The translations under genes and the position numbers were made by a program. The notes under the pieces were generated by a model. That model did not search any database. It saw nothing but the letters and a program-made list of their open reading frames with translations, and was not told where the DNA came from. Shown here one piece after another: positions 29,010 through 47,708 of a DNA stretch of 64,000 bases (position 1 is the first letter of the stretch; each line of letters starts with the position of its first letter). The stretch is from Chondrosia reniformis (taxonomy: Eukaryota; Porifera; Demospongiae; Chondrillida; Chondrillidae). The DNA is taken from assembly GCA_947172415.1 (NCBI GenBank), contig OX359200.1:6512501-6576500 (forward strand), written 5' to 3'.

Positions 29010-29023
29010 GTTGCCATGGTGAT
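29010..29023 (-). promoter_or_regulatory. Candidate RFX X-box upstream of GAS8
   Basis: On the minus strand the 14 bases read ATCACCATGGCAAC, which fits the RYYRYY-N2-RRNRAC X-box pattern bound by RFX factors. It lies 14 bp before the GAS8 start codon, a usual position for ciliary genes. The same bases contain an ATG in good context that opens a three-codon upstream frame (Met-Ala-Thr-stop), so the match could instead reflect a Kozak-like sequence. Confidence 0.4.
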
Positions 29024-29513
29024 GGGACTTTCCGTAAATGTGGTTTAGTGTGCTAATGGAACATGGCTATAATTAGTACTCTTCTATAAATAGAATACAG
29101 TCGTGAATATGATTAACACGTGGTACATTTTTACATATACTTATGTGTGCAAAGGTTGTATTATTAGCGGTTGTCATTAGCTGGAATGCCAGGAATGCGC
29201 TGTAGCCTAGAATCAATTTTGTAGATCGTCCATTTTCAGAGATACGAACACCTAGAAACTGGTGAGTTTCTGACGTACTTGTACGATAGGGTAAAACGAG
29301 TGCTCATTTCATTTTCATAACAACCTGTATCTCAAAGTTGTGTGTTGGTGTTATCGCAGTCTCGCGTAGTGATAACGGCCCCTCAACAAATTTTCGTGTC
29401 GGATTCTTTCACCTTTGCAAGGACACCCATCTTAGTATAGTTGTAGGTTCTCTAAGTCTCAATATTTTATTCTCATTCTGTTTGTTAGGTAAATCGCCTT
29501 ACTTTGGCGTACA

Positions 29514-30053
29514 ATGAGAGAGTACAAGGTAGTAGTGTTGGGTTCCGGGGGCGTTGGCAAAAGCGCCCTAACTGTACAGTTCGTCAGTGGTACATTTGTA
29601 GAAAAGTACGATCCGACGATAGAAGATTTCTACAGAAAGGAGTTTGATGTAGATGGATCTCCATCAGTACTAGAAATTCTCGATACAGCAGGCACCGAAC
29701 AGTTTGCCTCAATGCGAGATCTGTATATAAAGAATGGTCAAGGCTTTCTACTGGTGTATTCAATTGTCAATGCACAGACCTTCATTGATGTTCAACCAAT
29801 GAGAGACTCCATAAGTCGAGTGAAGGGAATTCCCACATCTCCACTGATACTAATAGGGAACAAGTGTGACATGGAGAACGAGAGAGCTGTACCCTCAAGA
29901 GATGGAGAGCAGTTAGCTAGAGAATGGGGATGTCCCTTTTTTGAGACGAGTGCGAAATCAAGGTATAACGTGCATGATGCTTTTACAGAAATAGTTCGTC
30001 AAATCAACAAGAAGAAGGTACAAAAAGAGGAGGGGTGCTGTGTACTGTTATGA
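29514..30053 (+). CDS. RAP2: RAP2-type small GTPase
   Basis: A 179-residue Ras-family switch protein. It starts [20 protein letters not shown] (P-loop), then the effector loop [13 protein letters not shown] with Phe at the RAP2-typical position 39, switch [26 protein letters not shown] for guanine recognition (vertebrate NKVD) and ETSAKS. The DTAGTEQF Thr at position 61 separates RAP from Ras, which has Gln there. The C-terminus [14 protein letters not shown] has a CaaX box ending in Leu, so geranylgeranylation is expected, and the preceding Cys could be palmitoylated. The coding region has no intron. A pyrimidine-rich TTTGTTAG before GTAAATCG upstream suggests a 5' UTR intron. It is divergent from GAS8 (start codons 517 bp apart). 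Confidence 0.95.
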   Translation: MREYKVVVLGSGGVGKSALTVQFVSGTFVEKYDPTIEDFYRKEFDVDGSPSVLEILDTAGTEQFASMRDLYIKNGQGFLLVYSIVNAQTFIDVQPMRDSISRVKGIPTSPLILIGNKCDMENERAVPSRDGEQLAREWGCPFFETSAKSRYNVHDAFTEIVRQINKKKVQKEEGCCVLL

Positions 30054-32316
30054 ACTTCCCCCCAAATAGTTTATTAGAGTGATATGTGAGTTCCTATATA
30101 TTAAAACACACTTTTGTTGCACGAAAGCTAATGCATCACATTTTGTACCTAAAAAAGCGTTCAAGTTCAAAAATGTCTCTAGTTGACTGAGTTACATAAA
30201 ACTAAATATTTTATAGTGACAATTTGTTATTTCATTTTTGTACCATTAAAGTCTATTTAAAATGTATTAATACTGCTATATTGTATTCTTATTCTTATTA
30301 CAATTGTCTGATTGTTGCAGTTTGAGGTAACCACATTTCTTTATCCTAAATGATATCACAGAAGTAGTACAACTTTATATTATTTATGTTCTGTGTAAAG
30401 TGGTTAAGACAATTTTGACTAGCCACAAATGAAAAGCTTAAAAATTAAACTCTTTATAAATGTATACATATAGAAACTCATGAGGGCATTTATCAAAAGG
30501 ATTGGAAAATTATTTTACTAAACTGGAGCTTATAACTGTTTACTTAATGTCTTGTTGACTTATTCATCAGTTCTGGTTTGGGCCTTGTAAAAGTCTTTGT
30601 GTAAAAATCTAATGTGGTGGTATTGTTTACATTTATATTGAATGAGAATTTCTGAACCTTCATGCCATGATGTAATGTAGTGTTGTCATATGACATCATC
30701 CCATTTATGACCTAAAATATGTATCATTTAGTGTGCTAATTGTGTAAATTTAGTATACTAAATTACACTTCAGAAGACTTGTGATATGTATGTTGACTGG
30801 TGATGTAAGCCATAGAAAGGCAGTCAACCTGTCTATCCTTTGGTCATTGCCTTTGGCAGCTGCATACTTCCTCCAGTTAATGTGGCATAGACTCAGTACT
30901 CAGCCTAAGAGAGCCATTTTGAAGGGTAAACCCCTATTGATCTAATTCCCATAAACCTTTGAAGCAAGTAAATTATTTGCTTCATCAGTTGTCACACTTT
31001 AACGTCTTATGTTCTCGGTAAGATATTCTACTGTAATACTTAGCAAGACTAAATAGTTGATTAGTTGGGACTTTGCTGTGGACATACTTGAAATAGCTAA
31101 ACATATTATCCTTGAATGTGTTGACACATTGGCAGTTAACCTGCGTTGCTAGGCATGCAGCAACTGTCAAAAGTTTTGTCCTTACTGACAGCTTTCATTT
31201 GGACGTTGTCAGGTTCAGGTTGACATACTTTACCGTTGGTAATATTTGTTTCCCATATCTTTAGCTTCCTTCCTAGTATGAATGTTATATAATAGTAATA
31301 TGTATTAATAAAGTCAATACAATCAGTATTTTCAATATTAAATAAAACTGAATGTCTAATCTATACATATACATTTTAGTAAACTCTTTGCTTCATAGGA
31401 AATTGATGTGTATATAGAAAATGTGTCTTGGTGTATATACTGTGGTATGCTGTACTAAAGACATATAAATGCACTATAAAAGTTTCAGTATAATATATAC
31501 GTACTAATAAATCTATATTCAATATACTTTTGTGGATAGTACTTGTTCCCAAATTGAATCTTTGTGGGAATTAATTCTGTAAATTACTATGTGAAAGATA
31601 AATTGCTAATTACGTATATTTTACTGAAATATTATACCAAACCAGCTAATGGACCACATGTACACTTAAGGTATTATAATGGCTGGTTGTCTGAAGACCT
31701 ATGGAAAAGTGGTAACCAGTGATAGCTTTCCAGTCATCCAAGATGGAAAAAATCATCAAAGAACCACAGACAGCTGTTTCATCCTCCTTATCCATACACA
31801 TTGAATATAAGTAATGTGAATATATACTTTACTTATACATTCATTCAGCCATCTTATATAATTATTTTTACTATAAATAGACCACTCTGATACCTCATAC
31901 TTGTACATGTTCTATTGTAGCTGATGAAGACACACGTTGTCGAAACATCTTAGAAATATATTAATCATTTCAATTTTCAATTTTGTTTGACTGCTACATG
32001 ATTGCTCAAGAATCATCTATACATTTAATATATACTTATTTGATAGAGCTTAACTATTTCACAAGTAGTTTGTATTTTTTTTATATTAAGTTTGGAATAC
32101 TTTTCAAGGCTAGTTCTTGTGGGTATACGACTACTTGTATGGAATTCTATATACATTCAGCTACAGTAGATGAATAATAAAAACAATCAGTCCAACAACA
32201 CTAAAACTGTTACTGGCCACGGATGTGCAACAACTACATACTGTATATGCATGGTTCACTGCTTAATGCAATTAAGTACAGGCAGTGGTATATACTAGCT
32301 TATTTATATAACACAT
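30054..32316. other. Intergenic region with dispersed repeats, no gene seen
   Basis: AT-rich sequence between the convergent RAP2 and SPATA2-like genes. It holds probable RAP2 3' UTR, one copy of the GGCTGG...CAGACAGCTG repeat (31683-31795) and a hammerhead-like core (31921-31946). No open frame here resembles a known protein. Confidence 0.6.
31683..31795 (+). mobile_element. SINE- or MITE-like repeat, copy 1 of 3
   Basis: Shares CCAGTCATCCAAGATG, AAAATCATCAA and GAACCACAGACAGCTGTTTC with 37801-37915 (plus) and, more weakly on the minus strand, with 57545-57680 (GGCTGGGGACCGAAGTCCTA). The left part, GGCTGG-GGACC-AAGTCCTA, looks like a small stem. No internal polymerase III boxes could be confirmed. 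Confidence 0.5.
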
Positions 32317-35256
32317 CTATATCCTGGATTCCTTCTGGTGTTTGACATGGTCAGGTGTGTACTTTGGAGTCCCATGAGTGTGGCTTTCTTTTCCATAACC
32401 AGTATGTCGCAAGTGACTTTCGTCATTTCCATAATCAATGTGTTGCACAGGTACTGGTATATTCCCTGTGAGATGCACAGGTACTGGTATATTCCCTGTG
32501 AGATGCATAGCTACTGGTGTATTCCCTGTGAGATGCCTTGCCTGTCCTGTTGACTTGTATCCTTGGGGAAGAGAAAAATCCCCACCTCCACGAGGTTGTC
32601 TCTCTGGAGGTAAATCATCATCATAATTGATATGTCTTATCTTCTCCTCGTTTTCTATATTACGTTTGACACTCCTTGGTGAATGTTGTTGGGTGTGATG
32701 TACTAGCTGAGCTTCTGGGGGAGGACGGTGGATCACAGAGGCATACGGCTGATTTACAGCATGCTCTGATAAAGGTGTGTAGAGAGACTCAGTCTCCTGT
32801 TGTGATCCCTTTCTAGGTGATGGTATCGGCGCCTTGGCAGAATGGGACTGTTCTTGACCTCCTTTGACTACATTCTTGTGGTACTTTTCTACGTCTTGGT
32901 TTTCATATATACTTTCAGAAGTGTCCATTCTTGGGACAGGTGGGGTTGAATGAAAGTATTCAGAGAAGCTATCTTGTTCGGGAGACCCTAGAGTAGCCAT
33001 CAGAGCCTCCCTCTGTTTGGCAAATGTAGTTACTTCTGAAAGTATATCTGGAGATGTGCTGGAGTGGTGGCTCAAGTTAAAATCCAAACTGCTCATTCGC
33101 TGAAGCACCACTGCACTGCCTTCATGGCTACGTATGTCCCTTGGTTTGCTGTGCTGCAGAGATGACCTATCTAGATGATGATCTATACCTGGGTACGGAT
33201 GTGGAAGTGTCATTGGGGAAGGAAGGTCAAGCTCCACACTTGAATTAAATTCACTATCTACACTTTTGCTCTTCATTTGGCGGAGAGCTGGTCTTGGTCT
33301 TGGCTTTGGAACTGGTGTGTCTTGTAAATTTGTCATATCATTTGGATGCTGAAGGTCGGATGTGGTGGAGGTAGGTACGTGTTGGAGGTAGGATGTGGTG
33401 GAGGTAGGTACGTGTTGGAGGTCGGATGTGGTGGAGGTAGGTACGTGTTGGAGGTCAGAGGTAAACTCGTTTCCTTGATGAGGATAGGCAGGGAGTTTCC
33501 CTTGAGGTAGTCCATGTGACCGTCCTTGAGGAGGTGGTTCGTGTGACGGATCATGTGACTGTCCTTGAGGAGGTAGTCCATGTGACCGTCCTTGAGGAGG
33601 TAGTCCATGTGACCGTCCTTGAGGAGGTAGTCCATGTGACCGTCCTTGAGGAGGTAGTCCATGTGACCGTCCTTGAGGAGGTAGTCCATGTGACCGTCCT
33701 TGAGGAGGTAGTCCATGTGACTGTCCTTGAGGAGGTAGTCCATGTGACCGTCCTTGAGGAGGTAGTCCATGTGACCGTCCTAGAGGAGGTGGTTCGTGTG
33801 ACAGATCATGTGACCGTCCTTGAGAAGGTGGTCCATGTGACTGAACATGTGACTGATCATGTGACAATTCCTGTGATCTTGCAGAAGGTGGGTCGGGTCT
33901 GATGCTGGGTTCTGATGCTCTAGGAGTTTGTATTGTCTTCACTACCTGTCCATGTGACACTGCTACAGTTGAGTTTCTACTCTCTTGAGCTCTACTTACT
34001 GGCTGAATGGAACAGGCTTTCTCCAAATCTTCCTTAAATATCATTTTAAAAACAGCCTCTAAATCCTTCAAATCTTGATTTCTGTTAACACACACCTCAA
34101 AATCCTTCAGTGCTTCAAGGATTATGAGAAGATAAAGTACCGCAGTAGCCACTCTCCCCAGGTCAACCTCTACTTTGCCACCCATCCCAGTGGAGGGGTA
34201 TGTAAGCTCAGGTCCACTTCCTCCTCTCTTGTACCCCATGGACTTAAGCATATCCTCTCCGCCCTCCATCATGTTCTGGACATTGTACACGTAGTAGGGA
34301 TTCACTAGCTGTGAAATACAAAAGAAGGAAAACAAAGTGTATCGACTAAGTTACGTAAATGTATTGCAATAAAATGTACGTTTGTCTGAAGAAATAAAAA
34401 AATCATATGGCGTTATAGTTGAGACTAAAATAGCCACGAAACAAAGGGGATAAAATGGATGACATAATTGTCTATGGCTTGACCATCTTTTGAGTGGCTA
34501 GGGGGAGACTCTGGTTCCCAGGAAGCGAACTTCGGTTCCACCCATTAGCTCATTGTGCTCCTCAGGGGACATGAGTGGGTGGGGGTAATATCCAGAGTTT
34601 AATGATGAATATCCCTTGAGAAAGTAGTCATTGAAAATTTGTAACTTTCATTCTAATCAAATTCAATTTACATGAATACATTACCTCCTATTAAGTGTAT
34701 AAAATGGAGGCATCCCACCTAAATGACGGTTACCTGGGTATCTATACATACAGGAATGAAATAGAGCTATTGACAGCCTTGCATTATGTCCCAATAGACT
34801 ACATTTCCTTTTTAGTTTCTGATTGTTCAGATCAATATGTAGGATAAGGATAGAGAGAACTATTAAGTTTAGATACATATCAACCTAATCTGAGGAAATA
34901 TTGAAAACACTGACCTTTACTCTGTGAAAGAGAGTATTTTCTGGTTCGGCTAGAAGATTGCTTCCGTACTTTAAGACAGCATTTAAACCTTGTCTCCACT
35001 TCTCCAACTCTTCCAAGAGTATCTCTCTGTTTCCGCCTACTTTGTGGGCATTCTTCTTCAAGAAGATGACAAGTTTATCATAAACGAGTGATTCCTTAAT
35101 TTTACCGCTTTTCGAGTGGTTGCTGTAAAAACTCTTACATTTACTTAAGACTTCTTCGTCAAATTTAGCCGATTTTCCTTTTTCGAGGAAATATGCCAGC
35201 AACTTGTCTCCCACTGAAAGGTACCACGGATTTAGAGGATCTGGATGATCTTCCAT
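32317..35256 (-). CDS. SPATA2-like PUB-domain protein with repeat-rich tail
   Basis: Two exons (35256-34915 and 34308-32317) give 777 residues; the donor is GTCAGT and the acceptor ACAG. The N-terminal ~230 residues are helical and resemble the PUB region of SPATA2, the adaptor that links the deubiquitinase CYLD to the LUBAC ubiquitin ligase in TNF-type signalling: FHRVKLVNPYYVYNVQ followed by MLKSMGYKR parallels the vertebrate FVYYVK...ILSCMGYT segment. The rest is disordered and holds three tandem peptide repeats: about ten SHGLPPQGR units (33510-33830), four DLQHVPTSTTS-type units (33350-33465) and three HLTGNIPVPV units (32440-32545). The C-terminal zinc finger of vertebrate SPATA2 is not seen. 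The family call is from remembered similarity and is moderate. An in-frame ATG at 35310 is an alternative start. Confidence 0.6.
33505..33835 (-). repeat. 27-bp coding minisatellite (SHGLPPQGR units)
   Basis: About ten 27-bp units inside exon 2 of the SPATA2-like gene, nearly identical at DNA level (GTCCATGTGACCGTCCTTGA on the plus strand). The unit length is a multiple of three, so copy-number change keeps the frame. The antisense strand is also open by chance of composition. Confidence 0.9.
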
Positions 35257-35483
35257 TGTACGATACGAATCAGAATGACACAGCACAAGAAAAACAGTTT
35301 GTGTAACCAACTTCCTGCTAAATTCAATGTATAGATAGACGTTATTAACAAGCGCTCCCTTTATTAGCTTGCACTGGCGGACATTTTTGTATCACATGCA
35401 TATGCAACCTCCCCATTCTGTTACAATGTACAAAACTGACTAAATAGAATATCAACAAACGATGAGTTGATTTGTTGTCATTT

Positions 35484-37387
35484 CTAATAAGAGCTTCCTT
35501 CAGCCGGTTGAGGCAACTTTGCATTCTCTTTAGCTGTCATTGCCCTACAGCACAGTACAGTACAGTACAGTACATTACAGAATTTGATGAAATCATAAAA
35601 GGCTTGCATTTTCTGTGATTCGTCTTGAGCTATCTTTATCTAACTGGCTAATTTCTAAACTACTTTGACCTACAAGTACTAAGGTTAAAATCTTTTCCTA
35701 AATAACAAGTTAATTAACAGTAGACAATATTTCAATCATAATAACTATTCTAATATTTAGTATGCGGATGTAGATGACATATGTATATGTAAGCATATAA
35801 TATAGAGAAGAAACTGACCTTTTAACTTCAGTAAGAATAGTTTTAATAGTATAGGATCTCTGCCAATTGGAAAGTACACCAAAGTGGGAGGAGTTAATCT
35901 AAAAATGTGTTCAAAAAAGCAAAAAATCATAAAACATGTACATATAGTACTAACAGCCACATTTAGCAATTATTAATGGATCCCCACCTTCCAATAAGCA
36001 ATAGGGATTTACTCTTTACCATTGTCTAGATTTTCACAAATTGACTAACTTACAAAATATAATTGCTGATTGCAGCTATACCTCACCTTACCATCCTGAA
36101 GTACCCCATTCATGTTGATCCGGGTAAAAAATCGCACTTCTGGAGGTTTATCTGGATATCTAGGTCCGCATACTATCCTTAAACTATAAATACGACCATC
36201 ATAAGGACACTATAGGAATAAGAGGACACTACAGGAATAAGAGGACACTACAGGAATAAGAGGACACTACAGGAATAAGAGGCCACTACAGGAATAAGAG
36301 GATACTATAGGAATAAGAGGACACTATAGGAATAAGAGGACACTACAGGAATAAGAGGGCACTACAGGAATAAGAGGGCACTACAGGAATAAGAGGACAC
36401 TACAGGAATAAGAGGGCACTACAGGAATAAGAGGGCACTACAGGAATAAGAGGTCACTACAGGAATAAGAGGACATACAGGAATAAGAGGACACTACAGG
36501 AATAAGAGGACACTACAGGAATAAGAGGACACTACAGGAATAAGAGGACACTACAGGAATAAGAGGACACTACAGGAATATAAGAGGACACTACAGGAAT
36601 AAGAGGACACTACAGGAATATAAGAGGACACTATAGGAATATAAGAGGACACTACAGGAATATAAGAGGACACTACAGGAATATAAGAGGACACTATAGG
36701 AATATAAGAGGACACTATAGGAATATAAGAGGACACTACAGGAATAAGAGGACACTACAGGAATATAATAGGACACCAGTACAGTATATACTAAGGACCC
36801 AAGGACCCACCCTCCCCCTTCCTGAGCCCCTCCCCCTTATCCTAAGTACAGGTATGACATAGGGGCTTACCCTAGGAGGGCCGATGATCATCCCATTCCA
36901 CCGAACTAGATCAATATCATCATCATTCTCCAATCCCCAACTGACTGTCCCATCGCCAAATCCCTTCTGCCCTTCCTCCAGCTCCTCAAGAAGTCTAAAA
37001 TTCCTTGGAACTACAGAAAGGTCGAAGAAGCTTGCTGATTATGCATCAGAAAGTAACACCAATATCTGACAGTGACAGTCTTATGTGAAGAACAATTCGT
37101 TCTAATCTTTACCAAGTTAAAGTATGTATTTGGACCAAATTTGGTCCAGAGTGAGTTTCGCCTTTAACACGAGCTCTCTTACACAAAATGTACCATTCTG
37201 ACTAGGTTGTCACTCATTCGCCAATTGTGAACGAATAATCCCAATAATATCTCGAGTATTTTCGAGTATGGAGATTCCCTAAACGTATTCAACACACTAA
37301 ACGCGTGTTTTACGTGCGAAACTCAATTCTGTGCAGTCTTGGGCTCGTGCACGACTAACCTACGCAGTCTTGAACATTCTTCGCCAT
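35484..37387 (-). CDS. UBE2V: Ubiquitin-conjugating enzyme E2 variant
   Basis: Catalytically inactive E2-like partner of UBC13 for making Lys63-linked ubiquitin chains. Exon 1 (37360-37387) reads MAKNVQDCV and joins in frame to exon 2 (about 36870-37011): [47 protein letters not shown]. Then comes [20 protein letters not shown] (near 36110-36190), [20 protein letters not shown] (near 35825-35890) and the last exon [17 protein letters not shown]. These follow UBE2V1/UBE2V2 closely, including the KENxKLPQPxEG C-terminus. As in the family, there is no active-site Cys in the loop after INMNG. The length is about 145 residues. The third exon's donor is GTCAGT. An intron carries a 17-bp minisatellite. 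It sits 211 bp downstream of the DHX38 stop codon and 228 bp before the SPATA2-like start. Confidence 0.95.
36205..36772. repeat. 17-19-bp minisatellite in UBE2V intron
   Basis: About 32 tandem units of GGACACTACAGGAATAA plus G. Variants include CTATAGG, GGGCAC, GGTCAC and, in the right third, a two-base expansion to AATATAAGA. It occupies almost the whole intron between two UBE2V coding exons. Confidence 0.95.
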
Positions 37388-37597
37388 CTTCAAGAAGTTT
37401 TGCGCCCCCGCGCTTGTTAATTGCGTAAGATCATAAGTTTTCCTTGGAAGCTCTAGCTTGCTGTGGCGACCGGATATATGTATGTATATACGTGTATTTC
37501 TGATGTATTGCATAAGTTAATAAATGTTCATAATCATTGTATGGGCATGCTATAATAAAAAATATGATAATTGAATTGGGTTCACAGACATGGACAG

Positions 37598-44875
<7,278 letters not shown>

Positions 44876-44988
44876 TTTGATACGTTTGAGCTTTGCGCAA
44901 AACCACAAGTGTTTCAATAGTAGGTCAAATGCTATTGCTAAGTAGCTCTATGAAGCCAAATATTAAAAATGCTTGTACATCAAATAAA

Positions 44989-46044
44989 TCAACTCCTAGA
45001 AGGTTCTTCACTCTCAAAATAATCTGATGCTTTAAAGGTTTGTGGTGGTCTGAATACAGGCTTAGTCTCTGGAGCACCTTGTGAAGCAGACTTACCCTAC
45101 AACCACACAACAGAAGGTCGTGATGCAAGCTTCCAACATTCAAAGATTCCTGCACATACCTTTAAAAAGCCAGGAAGAAGTTTCAACATCTTTCTCAACT
45201 GACTGGGGTCTAGTGATTTTTCAGACATTTCCATGTAGGATTCCATCTCTTCAACACTGTCGCCCACACAATCCACAAATACCTGAAACAAGGATAATAT
45301 TAATGATAACAATGTGGACTTCTATCAAGAAATGTTTCTTCTCTCTTATTGCTGCTTTCAAGGTTACCACCAGCCTCTCCCAACAATGTGGACTGTTATC
45401 AAGAAATGTTGAGGACTTAATCAGTGAAGTTTGTAGAGAAGTAATGCAGTAAATTAATGAGGGAACATGAAAAGTTAACAAAATATCTCTACCTATACAC
45501 TACATTAAAATGACCTATCATTCAGCCTTGTACTTTGCTATACCTTTATTCTGTCAATTTTCACAAACAATTCTCTCAACTGCCTCACTTGCTCATTCAG
45601 TTCCATCATGGCTTGTTTAGAGCAGAGAACACTTTCCTTCATCTAACACAAGTAATCAGATAGTGCTCTTGGGTAGCCTTTAGCAGTAACATGTATCAGA
45701 GAGATAATCAAACCACAACCATTAAATCATACTTCTTAACATTACATACTTACTCTGTCTAATTGTCTTTTAAATTCTTCTACTCTTAAGAGGATATTTG
45801 AAAACTTTTCCTCTACGGCAGCCTCCTAGGTTTCCGTTTACCACTTAAAAACATTAAACCAAATAATTTTTCTAACGTCGCTTACTTCTTCACTTTTTGG
45901 GACCACAAGAAGATTAGAAAATTCCTTCGCAGTATTTTTCAGATCGAGTGTTGGTAAATCGTCTGACGGTCTCTCTCCAATTGCAGGGTCTACCAACCCA
46001 ACAAGACTAGCAGTTGAAGGGGTAGCCATTTTGGGAAGGGACAT
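44989..46044 (-). CDS. BLOC1S4: BLOC-1 subunit 4 (cappuccino)
   Basis: Small helical subunit of BLOC-1, which sorts cargo to lysosome-related organelles. Exon 1 (46044-45886) reads MSLPKMATPSTASLVGLVDP; later exons give VEEKFSNILLRVEEFKRQLD, then MELNEQVRQLRELFVKIDRI, then FVDCVGDSVEEMESYMEMSE, and the last exon SASQGAPETKPVFRPPQTF with SDYFESEEPSRS. These parallel vertebrate BLOC1S4 segments (LEDLLTRVDEFVGML, RRIYSRIDRLEAFVRMVGG, EEQVTKAE and LFRTEDYF). The predicted length is near 190 residues against about 217 in vertebrates. A second in-frame Met (MATPST, 46029) is also possible. The start lies only 15 bp from the start of the oppositely oriented AIRIM-like gene. Confidence 0.82.
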
Positions 46045-46059
46045 TCCCTATTGCGCAAC

Positions 46060-47232
46060 ATGTCCAGCAAGCAGTTGGAAAAAATTAGCAAAGTTTTGAA
46101 ATCAGCAAATCACCAAATACAGAGTTATAAATCTGCCAGGCAAAGAATTTCAGAGCAATTAATTTCACTGAAGAATCTTCTTGAGCAACTGGAAAGTGTC
46201 AAAGGACTATACCACATTAAGTTACCAGAGTTGACTGAGAGAACGAGTGGCAAAGTGTACCAGTCTATTCAGCGAGCCATAGGACATGTGGAAAAACACA
46301 AGTTTGTCTCGTATAGTATGTACTAGAAATTGATTTGTATAACATTGTATGTATATTATTATTATGCCCCTCACAAAAATAAACTTAGTCTAATTGTAAC
46401 AGACTTCAACCGTGTGAATGTCAATTTTATATATAGGTAGAGTAAACTATTCAGAATAGGGGTATACTGTATATTTACAACCATGTGGGGACTCACGCTT
46501 GTAGATATACGGTATATCCCTGTTTTGAATAGCTTCCTATACCTATATTTAAAATTGAAATCTGCCCACAAAACATCTTTCTGGTTTTTACTAGAGCTGT
46601 GATGCAGGAGTGCTGCAGTTTGTTGGAGAGACAAGTCAAGCGACTTGAGGAGCTAATGGTTGATGTGACACTCACTGACAGAGTGGCAACTCATGTTTAT
46701 TCTTCAACCCCCACCACCTTCTCGACCAATGAACAAGTACATATGATCAAGGATATGTCGTTCATTCTTCAGAAAGAGTATCCTTTGCAAAGAGCAAGAC
46801 TATAAAAATGGATGACATCCTCATCCAAGGATCTCACTGTCTATATAGGTCTAATTATATATAGGCCTTTTACTCTAGAATAGATGTAGCATGTTGAAAA
46901 AGGTGTTTTAGATTACAGTATACATACTAATTGTCAGTCAAATACTGTGTTTTGTACATTTGTGAATTTTCCTATACAGCATTCAGTAATGAGGAGAGAA
47001 TACGCCTACTTCATCAAGTGAGCAATTCCCTTACAAGCAAAACTTTATCATCTCTTTGTACAGAGTGGGAGAATGCTTTTGGAGACTTTGCAGCTAGAGA
47101 GTTGGGTAAGTGTGGCAATGTATACAGAATATGTTTACCTCTAAAATTGTAGCAGCCTTCTTAATTGTCAAATGTTTCACTTTTATTTGTTTAGAAATTG
47201 GAGGGCTATTATTGTATATCTTTAAAGAATAA
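46060..47232 (+). CDS. AIRIM/C1orf109-like helical protein
   Basis: Four exons (46060-46301, 46595-46777, 46987-47105, 47195-47232) join in frame to 193 residues, almost the length of vertebrate AIRIM (C1orf109, ~203), a factor that works with the AFG2 ATPase in 60S ribosome maturation. The order of helical segments also fits: a first coiled helix (KVLKSANHQIQSYKSARQRI), LEQLESVKGLYHIKLPEL, an LLERQVKRLEELM helix, and a terminal ILQKDNEERIRLLHQV with LCTEWENAFGDF resembling the family's W-containing C-terminal block. Identity is low by eye, so the family call is tentative. The first ATG (46060) is used; it leaves a 15-bp spacer to BLOC1S4. The second donor (GTATCC) is weak. Confidence 0.5.
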
Positions 47233-47708
47233 TTTGGACTCTTGGAAAATCTTTCTCTGTATATATATAAACAGACCTGAAGTTATATTTTAAAAATGTT
47301 TTTAAGCTCAAAAATTGAAAGAAAACTATATATTGTATTGTTTCAGATCATTAATTTTATATAGACATTCAACCTTATAGTGTGTATGCATTGTTTTTAC
47401 ATTTTACATTATGCATATATTCTTTCTGTTTATTACTATTATCTCTGAGCAATACTGAAATTAAAAATGATTAATATATAAAAATAATAATGAAAAATTA
47501 CTTAAGAGACCCTTTACTTTCATACTACATTCATAGCTGAGTGATGATACAGTTTTTAATTTTGAGTATCACGTGATCGCCACTAATTAATTATATATAT
47601 TTATCACCATATACGTGCATGCATGTGTACTATACCATGCATTTATTTCGCTGAACCTAGCCTTGTTACTAGTATAGCTCAGCTTACTTGCCCCCTATAT
47701 ATAGAGGA

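Noticed and set aside
33516-33902. Plus-strand frame encoding VVHVTVLEE repeats
   Set aside because: Antisense of the 27-bp coding minisatellite in the SPATA2-like gene; a multiple-of-three repeat opens the other strand by chance.
36205-36772. Regular short repeats considered as a CRISPR array
   Set aside because: Units abut with no spacers, in an intron of an animal gene; it is a minisatellite.
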